From assembly GCA_963820395.1 (NCBI GenBank), contig CAWGAE010000014.1, forward strand, positions 124,001 through 188,000: a stretch of 64,000 nucleotides of DNA. Direction: 5' to 3'. This DNA is from DATFVJ01 sp963820395. GTDB lineage: Bacteria; Actinomycetota; Actinomycetes; Streptosporangiales; Streptosporangiaceae. The notes under the pieces are model-generated. The model had not been told where the DNA came from. It did no database searches and saw only the letters and a program-made list of their open reading frames with translations. Both the position numbers and the translations under genes were made by a program. Below, piece after piece: positions 1-9,647 of this stretch (its first letter is position 1; every line of letters starts with the position of its first letter).

Positions 1-2
1 TT

Positions 3-1061
3 GTCGAGCGTCCGGCTGCGGGCACCACAGCAGCTGACGTAGTCAAGGATGCCGACGGGGCGCTTTACTGGGCCAAGTCCGAGGGTCCGGGCCAGTGGGC
101 GGTTTACGATCCAAGCCGGAAAGCGGCGGACGCCACCCGCCTGACCCTTACTGCCTCGATTCGCACGGCACTGGAACGGGGCGAGATTACTATCACATAC
201 CAGCCCATCGTTGAACTGCCTGGCGCCACACTTCAGGGCGCCGAGGCACTGCTGCGCTGGAATCATCCAACGCTCGGCACGCTCCCGCCAGATACCTTCA
301 TCGCGCTCGCCGAGGCCAGCGGGGTCATCACCGCTCTGGGCCGGTGGGTCATCGAGGAAGCCTGCCGGCAAGCGTCCATCTGGCAGCAGATCCGGCCGAC
401 GTCCGCACCTTATGTCAGCGTCAACCTCTCCGTACGGCAGGCGGCCGCCCGCGATCTCGTGGACGATGTGGCCAGGACGTTGGAAAAGACCGGCCTGCCC
501 TCGCATCTCCTGCAGCTCGAGCTCACGGAGGGCGCGTTGGTGGAAACCGGCGGCCGACCGCTTGAGGCGCTGCAGAAGCTCTCGGGCATGGGGGTGCGGA
601 TCGCGGTGGACGACTTCGGCACCGGATACTCGAACCTCGCCTACCTGAGGCGGCTGCCGGTCGACACGCTCAAGCTTCCAGCGTCGTTCGTCCGGGAGAT
701 CTCCCCGCGCAGTCGGCGCGGCGCCGTGCGCGCGGCGGGCGCGCCGGGACTTGCGGGCCGGGCGGACCAGGTGGCCTCCGCCGACCTGACGGTCGTCGGG
801 GCGCCAGCGGATCCCGTCGGCCCGGCCGATGAGCCGATCATCTCTGCGCTTGTCAGCCTCGCCCATACGCTCGGGCTGACGGTGACCGTGGAAGGTGTCG
901 AGAATCACGAGCAAGCCACCCGGCTCGCCGCCCTCGGGTGCGACACGGCCCAGGGATGGTATTTCGCCCGTGCGGTGCCGGGCGATGACATCACCGCGCT
1001 GCTTCGTGCCCAAGGCCGTCCCTCATTCGGCCCCCTACATCCGTTCTCCACAGCCGTCTGA
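3..1061 (+). CDS. GGDEF-EAL protein, 3' part (c-di-GMP phosphodiesterase)
   Basis: The 5' end lies outside the window. The frame opens with the tail of a GGDEF domain (ADGALYWAKSEG, about residues 18-29) and continues into an EAL domain. The signature Glu is in GAEALLRW near residue 80, followed by VNLSVRQ, DDFGTGYS and TVEGVE. EAL domains hydrolyse cyclic di-GMP, and the metal- and substrate-binding motifs I can see are kept. Unusual is a Gly/Ala/Arg-rich stretch of roughly 40 residues after FVREI, where the domain normally goes straight into the next helix (PIISALVSLAHTLGL). It may be a loop insertion or low-complexity expansion. Whether the GGDEF part is active cannot be seen. Confidence 0.9.
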   Translation, partial: VERPAAGTTAADVVKDADGALYWAKSEGPGQWAVYDPSRKAADATRLTLTASIRTALERGEITITYQPIVELPGATLQGAEALLRWNHPTLGTLPPDTFIALAEASGVITALGRWVIEEACRQASIWQQIRPTSAPYVSVNLSVRQAAARDLVDDVARTLEKTGLPSHLLQLELTEGALVETGGRPLEALQKLSGMGVRIAVDDFGTGYSNLAYLRRLPVDTLKLPASFVREISPRSRRGAVRAAGAPGLAGRADQVASADLTVVGAPADPVGPADEPIISALVSLAHTLGLTVTVEGVENHEQATRLAALGCDTAQGWYFARAVPGDDITALLRAQGRPSFGPLHPFSTAV

Positions 1062-1188
1062 ACTGGGTAATATCCGCAGCGAAAGGGAAGATAGCGGAAA
1101 GTGACGAGCTCGCACCTGGCCGGGCCGTCAGGTCGGGGGCCTCGTCACCTGACATGCCACCTTCTCCGGGGGATGGGACCGCGAGCTC

Positions 1189-3318
1189 ATGGGGGGGACA
1201 CGCGACCGACGGGACGGCCCAGCCGACCGTGACCGGCGCGCGAAGCGATCACCGGCCGCGCGCACCGCCGGAACAGGCGCCGCCGGACCAAGCGCCGCCG
1301 GACCAGGCTGCGCCGGAACAGAATTCGTCGAACCGGGACCCGTCGGGCCGGAACTCGCCCAGGCTGTCATCAGCGGGACACCAAACGCCATCGTCGTGGT
1401 CAACGAGGCCGGGCAGATCACCGAGTTCAACCCCGCTGCCGAGGCCATCTTCGGGCGGAGCCGCGACGAGGTGCTCGGCGAGGACATGGTTCGGCTGCTG
1501 CTTCCCGAGCGACGACGGCGGGTCTACCGCGACGCTCTTGAACGGTTCTGGCGCACTGGTGACGGGGAAACACTCAGCGGCTCTCACCGCAAGTCTGCCA
1601 GGCGTGCGTTGCGGGCGGACGGCACTGAGTTCGCGGTGGACTCGACCGTTCTGCCGGTTACTGTCGGCGGCACCAGGTTCTGCTGCGCGATTATCAGGGA
1701 TACCAGCGACCTGGCGCAGGTAACCTCGGCCCTCGCCGCGAGCGAGCAGCGGTTCCGGCTGCTCTCCACCCTCGCCCCCGTGGGCATAATCCAGACTGAC
1801 GCCGACGGTAAGGCCGTCTTCGTGAACGATCGCTGGTGCGCCCTGACTAGCCTGAGCCCCGAGGAGGCGCTCCGCAAGGGCTGGGCCGGGGTCCTCGAGC
1901 CGGAACACGCCGAGATCGTCGAGGCCCTGTGGGAGGACACGCGGAACGAGGGCGAGGAGTTTAATGCTGAACTCGAACTACGCCCCGGCACGGCGTACGC
2001 GAAATGGATTCAGGGCGCCGCGGTGCCGATGCGGGAAGCGAGTGGCCAGCTGAAAGGTTATCTGGGCGCGATAACGGACATTTCAGCGCGCAAGGCGGCT
2101 GAGGCCGAGCGGGAGGAAATGCTCGCCACCGAACGGGACGCGCGGCGGGTTGCCGCGGAGAACGAGGAACGGCTGATCAGGCTCGTCGGCGCGCTTCCCG
2201 CTGCGGTCCTGGTGGAGGACGAGGGACGGCGGATCGTGCTCGTGAATGACTACTTCTGTGACCTGTTCGAGATTTCCGCGCCGCCGGCGGAACTCACCGG
2301 GGGTGACGCCGTACCTGTCATCGCGCAGAGCAAGGACGTGGTAGCGGATCCGGATGGGTTTCTGCTACGCGCCAGCCAGATTGCCGCAGCCCGCGAACTT
2401 GTGACCAACGAAGAGGTCATGTTCGCAGACGGCCGCATCCACGATCTCGACTACGTCCCTGTCCTTGTCGGCCAGGAGTGGCACGGCCAGCTGTGGATGT
2501 ATTGGGACGTCACCGAGCGCAAGGCGTTCGAGCGGCAGCGCGAGCGGATACTGGTCGCCGAGCTTAAGGCCCGCAAGGGCGTTGAAGCCGCACGCAGGAA
2601 GGTGGTCGAGCAGAACCAGCGCCTGCAAGAGCTCGACGAATTCAAGACGCAGTTCATGTCCACCCTGTCACATGAGCTTCGCACCCCGCTCACCTCGATC
2701 GTGTCGTTCATCGGCTTGCTAAGGGACGCCGAGCCGCCGCTCGCCCCGCAAGCCGCCGAGTTCGTTGACATCATCGAGCGCAACTCGGACCGGCTACTGC
2801 GGCTCGTTTCCGACCTGCTCCTGCTCGGCAGCCTCGAGGCGGGTTCACTCCCACTTGATCTCGATTCCTTCTCGGCCGCCGGACTCGCCGAGGAGGCGGT
2901 GCGTGCCAGATCAGCTGCCGCGTACCGGCACGGCGTCACGATCGAGCTGGAAGCTGTGGACGGGCCGCCGCTGCGGGTCGACCGCCTCCGGATGCTGCAG
3001 GTCCTTGACAACTTGATCTCGAACGCGATCAAGTTCACCGAGCCACGGGGACATGTTCACGTGGCGGCACGATACGACGCGGACGAGTGGCAGATCGACG
3101 TCGTCGACTCCGGCATCGGGATCCCCACGGAAGAGCAGGCCAAGATCTTCGAGCGTTTCTTCCGTGCCTCAAATGCCCGGATCGAGGCGGTGCCGGGGAC
3201 CGGCCTGGGGCTGTCAGTAGTGCAGGCAATCGTGGAACTGCACGGTGGCCGGCTGGAAGTACGTAGCACGCCAGGCAAGGGCACCACTTTTAGCGTGTTT
3301 CTCAAGGCCGTCCGTTGA
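1189..3318 (+). CDS. PAS-domain sensor histidine kinase
   Basis: A 709-residue cytoplasmic kinase with no clear membrane segment. Residues 1-60 are a low-complexity Gly/Ala/Pro linker partly built from 15-bp repeats. Three PAS-like modules follow (about 65-190, 190-310 and 330-450; the second ends in GAITDISARKAAEAE). A coiled linker leads to HisKA with the phospho-acceptor His in FMSTLSHELRTPL near residue 490. The ATPase N box (NLISNAIKF), G1 box (DSGIGIP) and G2 box (GTGLGLSVVQAI) are all present. It overlaps the next gene by 4 bases, so it is probably cotranslated with that response regulator. The signal is unknown; PAS domains often bind small ligands or cofactors. Confidence 0.95.
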   Translation: MGGTRDRRDGPADRDRRAKRSPAARTAGTGAAGPSAAGPGCAGTEFVEPGPVGPELAQAVISGTPNAIVVVNEAGQITEFNPAAEAIFGRSRDEVLGEDMVRLLLPERRRRVYRDALERFWRTGDGETLSGSHRKSARRALRADGTEFAVDSTVLPVTVGGTRFCCAIIRDTSDLAQVTSALAASEQRFRLLSTLAPVGIIQTDADGKAVFVNDRWCALTSLSPEEALRKGWAGVLEPEHAEIVEALWEDTRNEGEEFNAELELRPGTAYAKWIQGAAVPMREASGQLKGYLGAITDISARKAAEAEREEMLATERDARRVAAENEERLIRLVGALPAAVLVEDEGRRIVLVNDYFCDLFEISAPPAELTGGDAVPVIAQSKDVVADPDGFLLRASQIAAARELVTNEEVMFADGRIHDLDYVPVLVGQEWHGQLWMYWDVTERKAFERQRERILVAELKARKGVEAARRKVVEQNQRLQELDEFKTQFMSTLSHELRTPLTSIVSFIGLLRDAEPPLAPQAAEFVDIIERNSDRLLRLVSDLLLLGSLEAGSLPLDLDSFSAAGLAEEAVRARSAAAYRHGVTIELEAVDGPPLRVDRLRMLQVLDNLISNAIKFTEPRGHVHVAARYDADEWQIDVVDSGIGIPTEEQAKIFERFFRASNARIEAVPGTGLGLSVVQAIVELHGGRLEVRSTPGKGTTFSVFLKAVR

Positions 3319-4001
3319 CGACCCGGATCCTGCTCATCGAGGACGATCCCGACATCGCCCTCGCGGTCCAATCCGTGCTGGACGGCGCGGGGTTCACCGT
3401 CGGCACGGCGGATGACGGCCGTGCGGGCCTGCGAGCGTTCCACGAACGCCGCCCCGGGCTCGTGGTGCTCGACATCGGCCTGCCGGGTCTGGACGGCTGG
3501 GAGGTACTTGAACGGATCCGTGATATGAGCGATGTTCCGGTGCTGATCCTCACCGCGCACAACCTCGAGTCCGACAAGGTCCGCGGACTGCGATCCGGCG
3601 CCGACGACTACCTCACGAAGCCATTCGGCAACCAGGAACTTCTTGCTCGGGTCCAGGTGCTGCTGCGCCGGAATCGGAGCGACGAGCCGGAGCCGGAGGT
3701 GTACGACGACGGCCGCCTTCGGGTGTGCTTCGCGTCGAGGGAAGTCCTGACCGATGCGGCACCGGTCTCGCTCACCCCGCTCGAGTTCCGCCTGCTCGCC
3801 GCCCTAATCCGGCATACCGGCCAGGTCCTCTCCCCGGAACAGTTGCTTGAGCAAGCATGGCATGATCCGCTAGGGATCGGCCCCGACCGCGTCAAGTTCT
3901 CGATACTCCGGCTCCGCAAGAAACTCGGCTGGCCGGCAGCCGACTCACCGATTCAGGCTGTCCGGGGGTTCGGCTACCGCTACCTGCCGCCATCGCGCTG
4001 A
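3315..4001 (+). CDS. OmpR/PhoB-type response regulator
   Basis: The start is TTG, overlapping the kinase stop by 4 bases (TTGA), which fits translational coupling. The receiver domain covers residues 1-115: the acidic pair is in IEDDPD, the phospho-Asp in VVLDIGLPGLDG near residue 52, and the conserved Lys in DDYLTKPF. A winged-helix output domain follows (LTPLEFRLLAAL to GFGYRYL, about 145-225). It is the obvious partner of the preceding PAS kinase. Its targets are not visible here. Confidence 0.95.
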   Translation: MTTRILLIEDDPDIALAVQSVLDGAGFTVGTADDGRAGLRAFHERRPGLVVLDIGLPGLDGWEVLERIRDMSDVPVLILTAHNLESDKVRGLRSGADDYLTKPFGNQELLARVQVLLRRNRSDEPEPEVYDDGRLRVCFASREVLTDAAPVSLTPLEFRLLAALIRHTGQVLSPEQLLEQAWHDPLGIGPDRVKFSILRLRKKLGWPAADSPIQAVRGFGYRYLPPSR

Positions 4002-4085
4002 GCTCCCGTGCACTGCTGAATTCTGCAACCAGCCTGCAACCAGTTGGCAAACGGCGCGGCCACCTGTATCCACGAGCCTTCGTCT

Positions 4086-4523
4086 ATGGGCAACACCGCG
4101 CCAGCCACCGGCCGGGGAAGGATCCTTGTCGTCGAGGACGACCCCACCGCGGCGCGCTTCGCAGCCTTCGTGCTCGGCGAGCGCGGCGGCTTCGACGTTA
4201 CCCATGTCATCGACCCGGTCATCGCCATGCAGCGGGTCGCCGATGAGCACTGGGATCTGGTACTCGCCGATCTCGATCTTCCGCATATGAGCGGACTGGA
4301 TCTGCTCGCCTCAGTGCGCCGGATCGCCCCGGGTCTGCCCGTCGTGATGACTACCGCCATGGCCGTGGACGCCGCGCGGGCACGTGCCCTGTTTTCGCGC
4401 GCCGACGCGTTCCTCGAGAAGCCGATCGGGTCGCGGCAGCTCATCATGGTCACCACCAACCTCATCGGTAGCCGGCCCGGCATGGGGCGCGCCCACCCCC
4501 CGGGACCACCGGAGACAACGTGA
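4086..4523 (+). CDS. Stand-alone receiver-domain protein
   Basis: I chose ATG at 4086 over an in-frame TTG at 4044 because the receiver fold begins right after it (RGRILVVEDDP). The acidic pocket (EDD), phospho-Asp (LADLDLPHMSG), Thr switch (MTTAMA) and Lys (FLEKPIG) are present. No DNA-binding or enzymatic output follows, only a short Pro-rich tail of about 20 residues. Such proteins act as phosphorelay or protein-interaction modules. Position suggests it could take phosphate from the PAS kinase upstream, which is inference. Confidence 0.85.
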   Translation: MGNTAPATGRGRILVVEDDPTAARFAAFVLGERGGFDVTHVIDPVIAMQRVADEHWDLVLADLDLPHMSGLDLLASVRRIAPGLPVVMTTAMAVDAARARALFSRADAFLEKPIGSRQLIMVTTNLIGSRPGMGRAHPPGPPETT

Positions 4524-4675
4524 TGACGCACCGCGAAGGGCCCACCCTGGGTGCAGCCGTCGACGTAATGGGTCTCGCCCAGCGGGCGCGCGAGAATTGA
4601 TCAAATGCGAGCTTGGTCTTTGACCCGCACTTCGGTCCGATCACATCGGCACGCGTTAATACGCGATCGGCCGCC

Positions 4676-4909
4676 TCAGCGGACGTGACGTATGTCGCGC
4701 TTTTGTATCGCGGCCATCACAGAGGTGAGCTGGCTGGCCTGATGGGCCGTCGCCTTCTCGCGTTCCAGCCGTTTGTCGGCCTCGAGCATGACCGCGCCCA
4801 GACGAGTCTCGGCTTCGCGCCGGTGACGGCGTGCCACCGCCCGGCGGCGGAAGTGTTCGACGGCTGACAGGACCACTACGAGGACGACCAAGGCGACGAC
4901 GACGAGCAT
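4676..4909 (-). CDS. Small single-pass membrane protein with coiled coil
   Basis: A protein of about 77 residues with one strongly hydrophobic N-terminal helix (MLVVVALVVLVVVLSAV) and a long charged helix rich in Arg, Glu and Lys (EHFRRRAVARRHRREAETR onward). This looks like a membrane-anchored coiled coil. The start is uncertain: ATG at 4909 gives the most natural membrane protein, but GTG at 4921 and ATG at 4951 are in frame. I do not recognise the family. It is transcribed away from proS. Confidence 0.55.
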   Translation of the reverse strand: MLVVVALVVLVVVLSAVEHFRRRAVARRHRREAETRLGAVMLEADKRLEREKATAHQASQLTSVMAAIQKRDIRHVR

Positions 4910-5342
4910 GACTTCTTTCACCAACGGTAGCGGGTACGCGATCGGGTACATTCCCCAAGCTACCCGGCTGGCCACGGGCCACGCGCACGGCTCCCGCCTG
5001 ACGGCGGATGCGGCAAAATGGACGCGTACCCGACGTTGGCGAAAACCGCTCGGGAGCCTCGGTGCCCACTTTGCTGACGGCAACGCGGCGGCTGCGCGGA
5101 CGCGTTACCCTGCGTGAGGAAGGTGCCCCGCGACGGCGGGAGTCGTGGCAGAATTCAGGGCGCAGGCCGACCTCTTGGGCACCCGGGACATACAGGTCGC
5201 GGCGGGCGTCCGTTCGACGGTTCGCGCGGCGGTGCTGGGTCGGCCGAAGGCCGCGCACGTATCGGGCGCAAACCAGGCCCTGGCGCGGAAGCGGCGATAC
5301 CCCCTGGCAACAACAGCGGCAACAACCAAGGGAGCACCCCCG

Positions 5343-7109
5343 ATGAGGATGTCCAACCTGTTCGGCCTGACGCTGCGGGCCGCGCCGGGCAAGACAGAGG
5401 CCGGGCACCAGATGCTGCTCCGGGCCGCGTTCGTCCGCCAGCTTGGCCAGGGCATCTTCTCCTATCTGCCGCTCGGCTGGCGTTCGATGAAGAAGATCGA
5501 GAACGTCATGCGTGAGGAGATGGACGCGATCGGGGGCCTGGAAATGTTGATGCCGGTCGTGCACCCGGCCGAGACGTGGAAGGCAACTGGGCGCTACTAC
5601 ACGATCGGCCCCGAGCTGGCGCGCTTCAAGGACCGCCGCGGCCGCGAGCTGGTGCTGGCGATGACCCACGAGGAGGTGGTCGCCGAACTGTGCAAGAGCG
5701 AGATCAACTCCTACCGCGACCTGCCGCGGCTGATCTACCACATCCAGACCAAATTCCGCGACGATCCGCGGCCCCGCGCGGGCCTCATCCGAGTTCGCGA
5801 GTTCACGATGAAGGACGCCTACAGCCTTGACACGGACAACGCGGGCCTCGACGCGCAGTACCGCGCCCAGTATCAGGCCTACTTCAATATCTTCAACCGC
5901 TGCGCACTGCCCGTCATCGCGGTCGGCTCGGACGTAGGCATGATGGGCGGAAGCCTCGCACACGAGTTCATGTACCTGACCCCGATCGGCGAGGACACCC
6001 TTATTCTCTGCGACAACTGCGGATACTCGGCGAACCGGCAGATCGCGTCCTTCGTCAAACCGAAACCGCCCGAGGACGCGCCGCTGCCGCTCGAACGTGT
6101 CGCCACGCCGGGCACCGTGACTATTGATGCCCTGGCGGCCTTCCTGCAGGTGCCGGCCAGCCAGACCGCCAAGGCGATGTTCATGGCCACAGAACGGGAA
6201 CGCCAGGACGGCTCCTTCGTTTTGGAGCCGATCGTGGCCATCGTCCGTGGCGACCATGAGTTGAACGAAACCAAGCTCGCAAATGCCGTTGATGCCACTG
6301 ACCTGCGGCCGATGACGGACGAAGAGATAGCCAAGATCGGAGCTGTGCCCGGCTACGGGTCGCCTCTCGGCGTGACCGGCGCCACCGTGGCCATCGACGA
6401 CCTGGTGGCTGCCTCGGCGAACCTGGTCGCCGGCGCCAACGAGGAGGGCTACCACTTCCTCAACTCGAACCACGGCCGTGACTACAGTGCCGACGTCGTC
6501 GCGGACATCACGGCCGCACGCGACGGCGACCCGTGTGTCGTCTGCGGATCGCCTCTCCGGGCCACGCGCGGCGTGGAGGCTGGCAACATCTTCAAACTCG
6601 GCACCCGCTACTCGGACGCCGTTGGCGCGACGTTCCTCGGCTCCGACGGTCAGCGGCACCCGATTGTGATGGGCTGCTACGGCATCGGCGTCGAACGGCT
6701 GCTCGCGTGCGCGGCCGAGGAGCACCGCGACGGCCGCGGGCTGCGACTGCCGATCACAATCGCGCCCGCGCAGGTTCACCTGTGCTGTCTGGGCGCTGCC
6801 GGCTCACCGGCCAGCGAGATCTCCGATCGGTTGTACGGGGAACTCCAGGCGCGTGGCGTCGAAGTGCTCTATGACGACCGGGATGAGCGGCCAGGCGTTC
6901 AGTTCGCTGACGCCGATCTGATCGGCTTGCCGCTGCGGGTAACGGTGGGCGAAAAATCTCTCGCCCAGGGCGGGGTCGAGGTGAAGCGCCGGGACAGCGA
7001 GACGGCTGAGGTGGTAGCGGTCGAGCAAGCCCCCGAACGCCTCACGGGGAAGATACGCGGCATGTTCGAGGAGATCGCCGCCAAGGTGATGCCGGTCGTC
7101 ATGCCCTGA
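5343..7109 (+). CDS. proS: Proline--tRNA ligase
   Basis: A class II aminoacyl-tRNA synthetase of 588 residues that charges tRNA-Pro. The start is ATG 5343, preceded by AAGGGAG at a good distance; an open frame continues upstream to 5145 but has no synthetase character. N-terminal motifs fit the bacterial type (RQLGQGIFSYLPLGW; motif 2 in RVREFTMKDAYS). The inserted editing (INS) domain spans about 225-390, motif 3 is GCYGIGVERLLA, and a C-terminal anticodon-binding domain ends the protein (YDDRDERPGVQFADADLIG). Length and domain order are normal. No T-box leader is visible upstream. Confidence 0.98.
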   Translation: MRMSNLFGLTLRAAPGKTEAGHQMLLRAAFVRQLGQGIFSYLPLGWRSMKKIENVMREEMDAIGGLEMLMPVVHPAETWKATGRYYTIGPELARFKDRRGRELVLAMTHEEVVAELCKSEINSYRDLPRLIYHIQTKFRDDPRPRAGLIRVREFTMKDAYSLDTDNAGLDAQYRAQYQAYFNIFNRCALPVIAVGSDVGMMGGSLAHEFMYLTPIGEDTLILCDNCGYSANRQIASFVKPKPPEDAPLPLERVATPGTVTIDALAAFLQVPASQTAKAMFMATERERQDGSFVLEPIVAIVRGDHELNETKLANAVDATDLRPMTDEEIAKIGAVPGYGSPLGVTGATVAIDDLVAASANLVAGANEEGYHFLNSNHGRDYSADVVADITAARDGDPCVVCGSPLRATRGVEAGNIFKLGTRYSDAVGATFLGSDGQRHPIVMGCYGIGVERLLACAAEEHRDGRGLRLPITIAPAQVHLCCLGAAGSPASEISDRLYGELQARGVEVLYDDRDERPGVQFADADLIGLPLRVTVGEKSLAQGGVEVKRRDSETAEVVAVEQAPERLTGKIRGMFEEIAAKVMPVVMP

Positions 7110-7470
7110 CGGCCCGTCGGCGCCGCCAACCGATTTCCCGGAGCGACAAACCGTCATCCCCATCTGCCGGACCGGCGTTCAACGGCGAGCCCAGGGATCT
7201 GACACGGCAACCACCGGGATTCTTGGACAGCCGCGGGCTGCTTCACAAAAATTGAATGAGCGTCTCAGCTTGATGGCATCGCCGCCGGTCTTGGGATTTG
7301 ATATCTAACTGGCCGCCTGGTTGGCTCGACGACTCCACCGAGGACGGCCAGGCGCACACCGGTTCGTGGCCGCGCCTACGCCAGCGAGCCATCCGGGGAT
7401 AGCCTGAAAGATCAATCTCGTTATGCGAGAGGTCGAGTCGATTCTGCAACAGCCCGCCGCCATGGCAATC
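7110..7470. other. Intergenic, no gene seen
   Basis: Between proS and the convergent methyltransferase gene. Only short overlapping frames with no recognisable protein pattern. No clear terminator hairpin was found. Confidence 0.5.
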
Positions 7471-8289
7471 TCACACGGCGAGCACAACGAAGCAGCGACC
7501 GCTCCTGCGCCAGGTAGCGCGCGTCCGGTAGCCAAGGAGTTCAGCCCGTACGGTAAGCGCGCGGGCGCCGATCCTGGCCCAGCCGAATTCGGCGCCCGCC
7601 GCGCCCACGCGCACGCGGTGCAGTTCGTCAATGTCGGCCTGATCGGTCTCGACCAGCAACTCCGCACCGGCCGGCCGGAGCAGTTGCTTTATCCGCCGCA
7701 GGAGTGCAGCCGGGTCGCCGCCGATGCCGATATTCCCGTCGATCAGCAGCGCGTGCTGCCACCGGCCCTCGCCTGGCAGTCGGTCGAAGATTGAGCGCCG
7801 CAGTGCCGTGGCACCCGCCGCGCGGGTAAGCAGAACAGCCACCGGCGAGACGTCAACTCCAAGCGCAGGAATTCCCCGCGCGGCTAGCTCGGCGGCCAGT
7901 CGCCCCGGGCCGCAGCCAATATCCATCGTAGGGCCCGCGCAGCGGTCAAGTAGCTCCAGGTCGGCAGGCGACGGCGGCGCGGTGAACCTGGCGATGTCGA
8001 GGACGATCCGCGCACCGGTCCTCGAGTGCAGGGTGACATCCGCAGCCGGCCGGCCATCCCGCCCGCCCCGCCCCGCCCACCACAATGCGCGCGCGTAGGC
8101 AGCGGACCACCCGCCGTCGTCACAGGGGGGCGGGTCACAGCATTTCCGGTCACAGGGCTGCGGGTCACAGTTCGGCGGGTCACAGTTCGGCGGGTCACAG
8201 TTCGGCGGGTCACAGTTCCGCGGGTAACCGGGCCAAGGGCTGACCGGCGGCACGGGCGTCGCCGGCGCCACACAATGGAACGAGGTCAC
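7471..8289 (-). CDS. Class I SAM-dependent methyltransferase
   Basis: The conserved part is a Rossmann methyltransferase: motif I MDIGCGPGRLAAELAARG, then LGVDVSPVAV, with an acidic DGNIGIGGDP loop further on. I chose GTG 8289 because it lies just after the stop of the preceding gene (8297) and has a GAAGGG box upstream. With this start, residues about 20-45 are a Cys/Asp/Pro/Asn repeat (CDPPN units) made by a 15-bp tandem repeat, absent from typical relatives. The true start may lie after it. It is the last gene of the leftward glycosylation operon, so a small-molecule or lipid-linked substrate is likely but unproven. Confidence 0.85.
   Translation of the reverse strand: MTSFHCVAPATPVPPVSPWPGYPRNCDPPNCDPPNCDPPNCDPQPCDRKCCDPPPCDDGGWSAAYARALWWAGRGGRDGRPAADVTLHSRTGARIVLDIARFTAPPSPADLELLDRCAGPTMDIGCGPGRLAAELAARGIPALGVDVSPVAVLLTRAAGATALRRSIFDRLPGEGRWQHALLIDGNIGIGGDPAALLRRIKQLLRPAGAELLVETDQADIDELHRVRVGAAGAEFGWARIGARALTVRAELLGYRTRATWRRSGRCFVVLAV
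8131..8220. repeat. 15-bp tandem repeat in methyltransferase 5' end
   Basis: Four units of CGGGTCACAGTTCGG from 8161 to 8220, the last with one change, preceded by diverged units from 8131. The period of 15 keeps the frame and encodes CDPPN on the minus strand. Confidence 0.9.
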
Positions 8290-8296
8290 AGCAGCG

Positions 8297-8991
8297 TTAC
8301 CCTTCCCCCCGGCGCCTCCGACTCCGCCCGCCGCCACGGCGGGCTCTGGGCGGCCAGGGTGGGCTCGCTGCTGTCGTGTGCAGCATTCTCGCGAACCCGC
8401 TCCGAGGGCACAGCCTTGCGACCGCGTACGCGTCGGCCGCGGTGTCGATGTCGCGCAGCATCGGCAGCAACCGGGTCCGCAACCCGCAGGCACGCAGCCG
8501 GGCGAGCTGGACCGACCCAGTGTCGGACCGCGACATCGGGACGCCGCCGACGGCCTGCCGGACCCGTTCAGGGTCAGGATCGCGAAAGCCCAGGGCCCAG
8601 AAGCCACCGTCACATGCGGGCCCGATCAGCGCGTCGGCGCCATTCCAACACGGCCGCAGCAGTTCGCGGCCGACCTGCGGCGTGTCCATGCCGATCAGCA
8701 GGGCAGGACCGCGTGCGTATCGCGCGGAGGCGGCAAAGGCTGCCGCGATCCTGTCGTCGAGGCCGCCTTGGATCTGTGGGATCACCGCGAAACCAGGCGG
8801 CAGCCAGTCGCCAAGCGCTCCGTCGAGTGCCAGGATCGGCTGGCCCGACGCGGCGCAAGCACTGTTTGCAATGTGTCCGCGAGTGCGGCTTCCGCCAGAG
8901 CGGCGCAGCCGGCAGAGGTGAACGGCGGGCTGAGCCTGGTCTTGACACGGCCGGGGACCGGTGCCTTGGCGATGACGATCAAGGTGGTCAT
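8297..8991 (-). pseudogene. TIGR04282-like glycosyltransferase, frameshifted
   Basis: Read on the minus strand, the N-terminus (MTTLIVIAKAPVPGRVKTRL, then LADTLQTV) is in one frame. The rest (QPILALDGALGDWLPPG, PALLIGMDTPQ, ALIGPACDGGFWALG) is in another; the change lies near 8845-8862. Together they make a full-length DUF2064/TIGR04282 protein, annotated in databases as arsenosugar-type or rSAM-associated transferases with a GT-A-like fold. The start overlaps the GT2 stop by 4 bases (ATGA), so the gene belongs to the operon. One indel separates it from an intact gene, so sequencing error and recent inactivation are both possible. Confidence 0.85.
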
Positions 8992-9647
8992 CCGATGGCC
9001 GCTTTCCACGCCTTGCGCATGTCGCGCACCGCGCGCAACGTTCCTGCCAGCGTTCCTGTCACCTTGGACCGGCCGGTACGCGGCGCATAGCGCACGTCCG
9101 TCTCGGTAATCCGCCATCCGGCCCGGGCGGCAGCCAGCACCATCTCCAACGGGTAACCGAATCTGCGGTCACGCAGGCCGAGCGCGAGCAGCCACTCACG
9201 CCTCGCCGCACGCATCGGGCCGAGATCGCGCAACTGGGTCCCGGTGGCGCGCCGGATGCGGCGGGCGAGCAGCAGGTTGGCCGTGCGGGCGTGCGGCGGC
9301 CAGGCACGGATGCTAGCCGGGCGGCGGCGGCCGAGTACGAGATCCGCATCGCCGTCACGGATCGGGCCGACGACCACCGGCAGCTCGGCGGGGTCGAGCG
9401 AACCGTCACAGTCGCAGAAACAGACGACGTCGGCCGACGCTGAGCGCAGGCCCGCGTCGCAGGCAGCGCCGAAGCCGCGGCGCGGCTCGTGCACCACCTG
9501 CGCGCCCAGGCGGCGCGCGATCTCAGCCGAGCCATCGGACGATCCGTTGTCCACTACGATCGCGCGGTACCCGGTAGGCAGCCGGCCCAGCACATACGGC
9601 AGGGCCGCAGCCTCGTCAAGGCAGGGAAACACGACCTCGGCGACCAC
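8988..9647 (-). CDS. GT2 glycosyltransferase (dolichol-phosphate mannosyltransferase type)
   Basis: The GT-A domain starts at VVFPCLDEAAALPYVL and carries IVVDNGSSDGSAEIA and the metal-binding region FCDCDGSLDP. It ends with a conserved tail (YAPRTGRSKVTGTLAG) typical of polyprenol-phosphate sugar transferases. I chose GTG 9647; the frame stays open for another 260 codons upstream, but that part is a low-complexity GRGSR tract overlapping the preceding gene. It lies between the membrane transferase and the TIGR04282-like gene with overlapping ends. It likely moves a sugar from a nucleotide donor to a lipid carrier or small acceptor. Confidence 0.9.
   Translation of the reverse strand: MVAEVVFPCLDEAAALPYVLGRLPTGYRAIVVDNGSSDGSAEIARRLGAQVVHEPRRGFGAACDAGLRSASADVVCFCDCDGSLDPAELPVVVGPIRDGDADLVLGRRRPASIRAWPPHARTANLLLARRIRRATGTQLRDLGPMRAARREWLLALGLRDRRFGYPLEMVLAAARAGWRITETDVRYAPRTGRSKVTGTLAGTLRAVRDMRKAWKAAIG

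Noticed and set aside
5090..5340. T-box leader before proS
   Set aside because: No TGGNACC-type antiterminator box or clear specifier loop seen.
4656..6779. A 707-codon minus-strand frame over proS
   Set aside because: Shadow of proS in high-GC DNA; it has no protein-family pattern, while the plus strand is a full synthetase.
8161..8220. CRISPR array
   Set aside because: 15-bp uniform units without spacers, within a coding frame; an ordinary tandem repeat.
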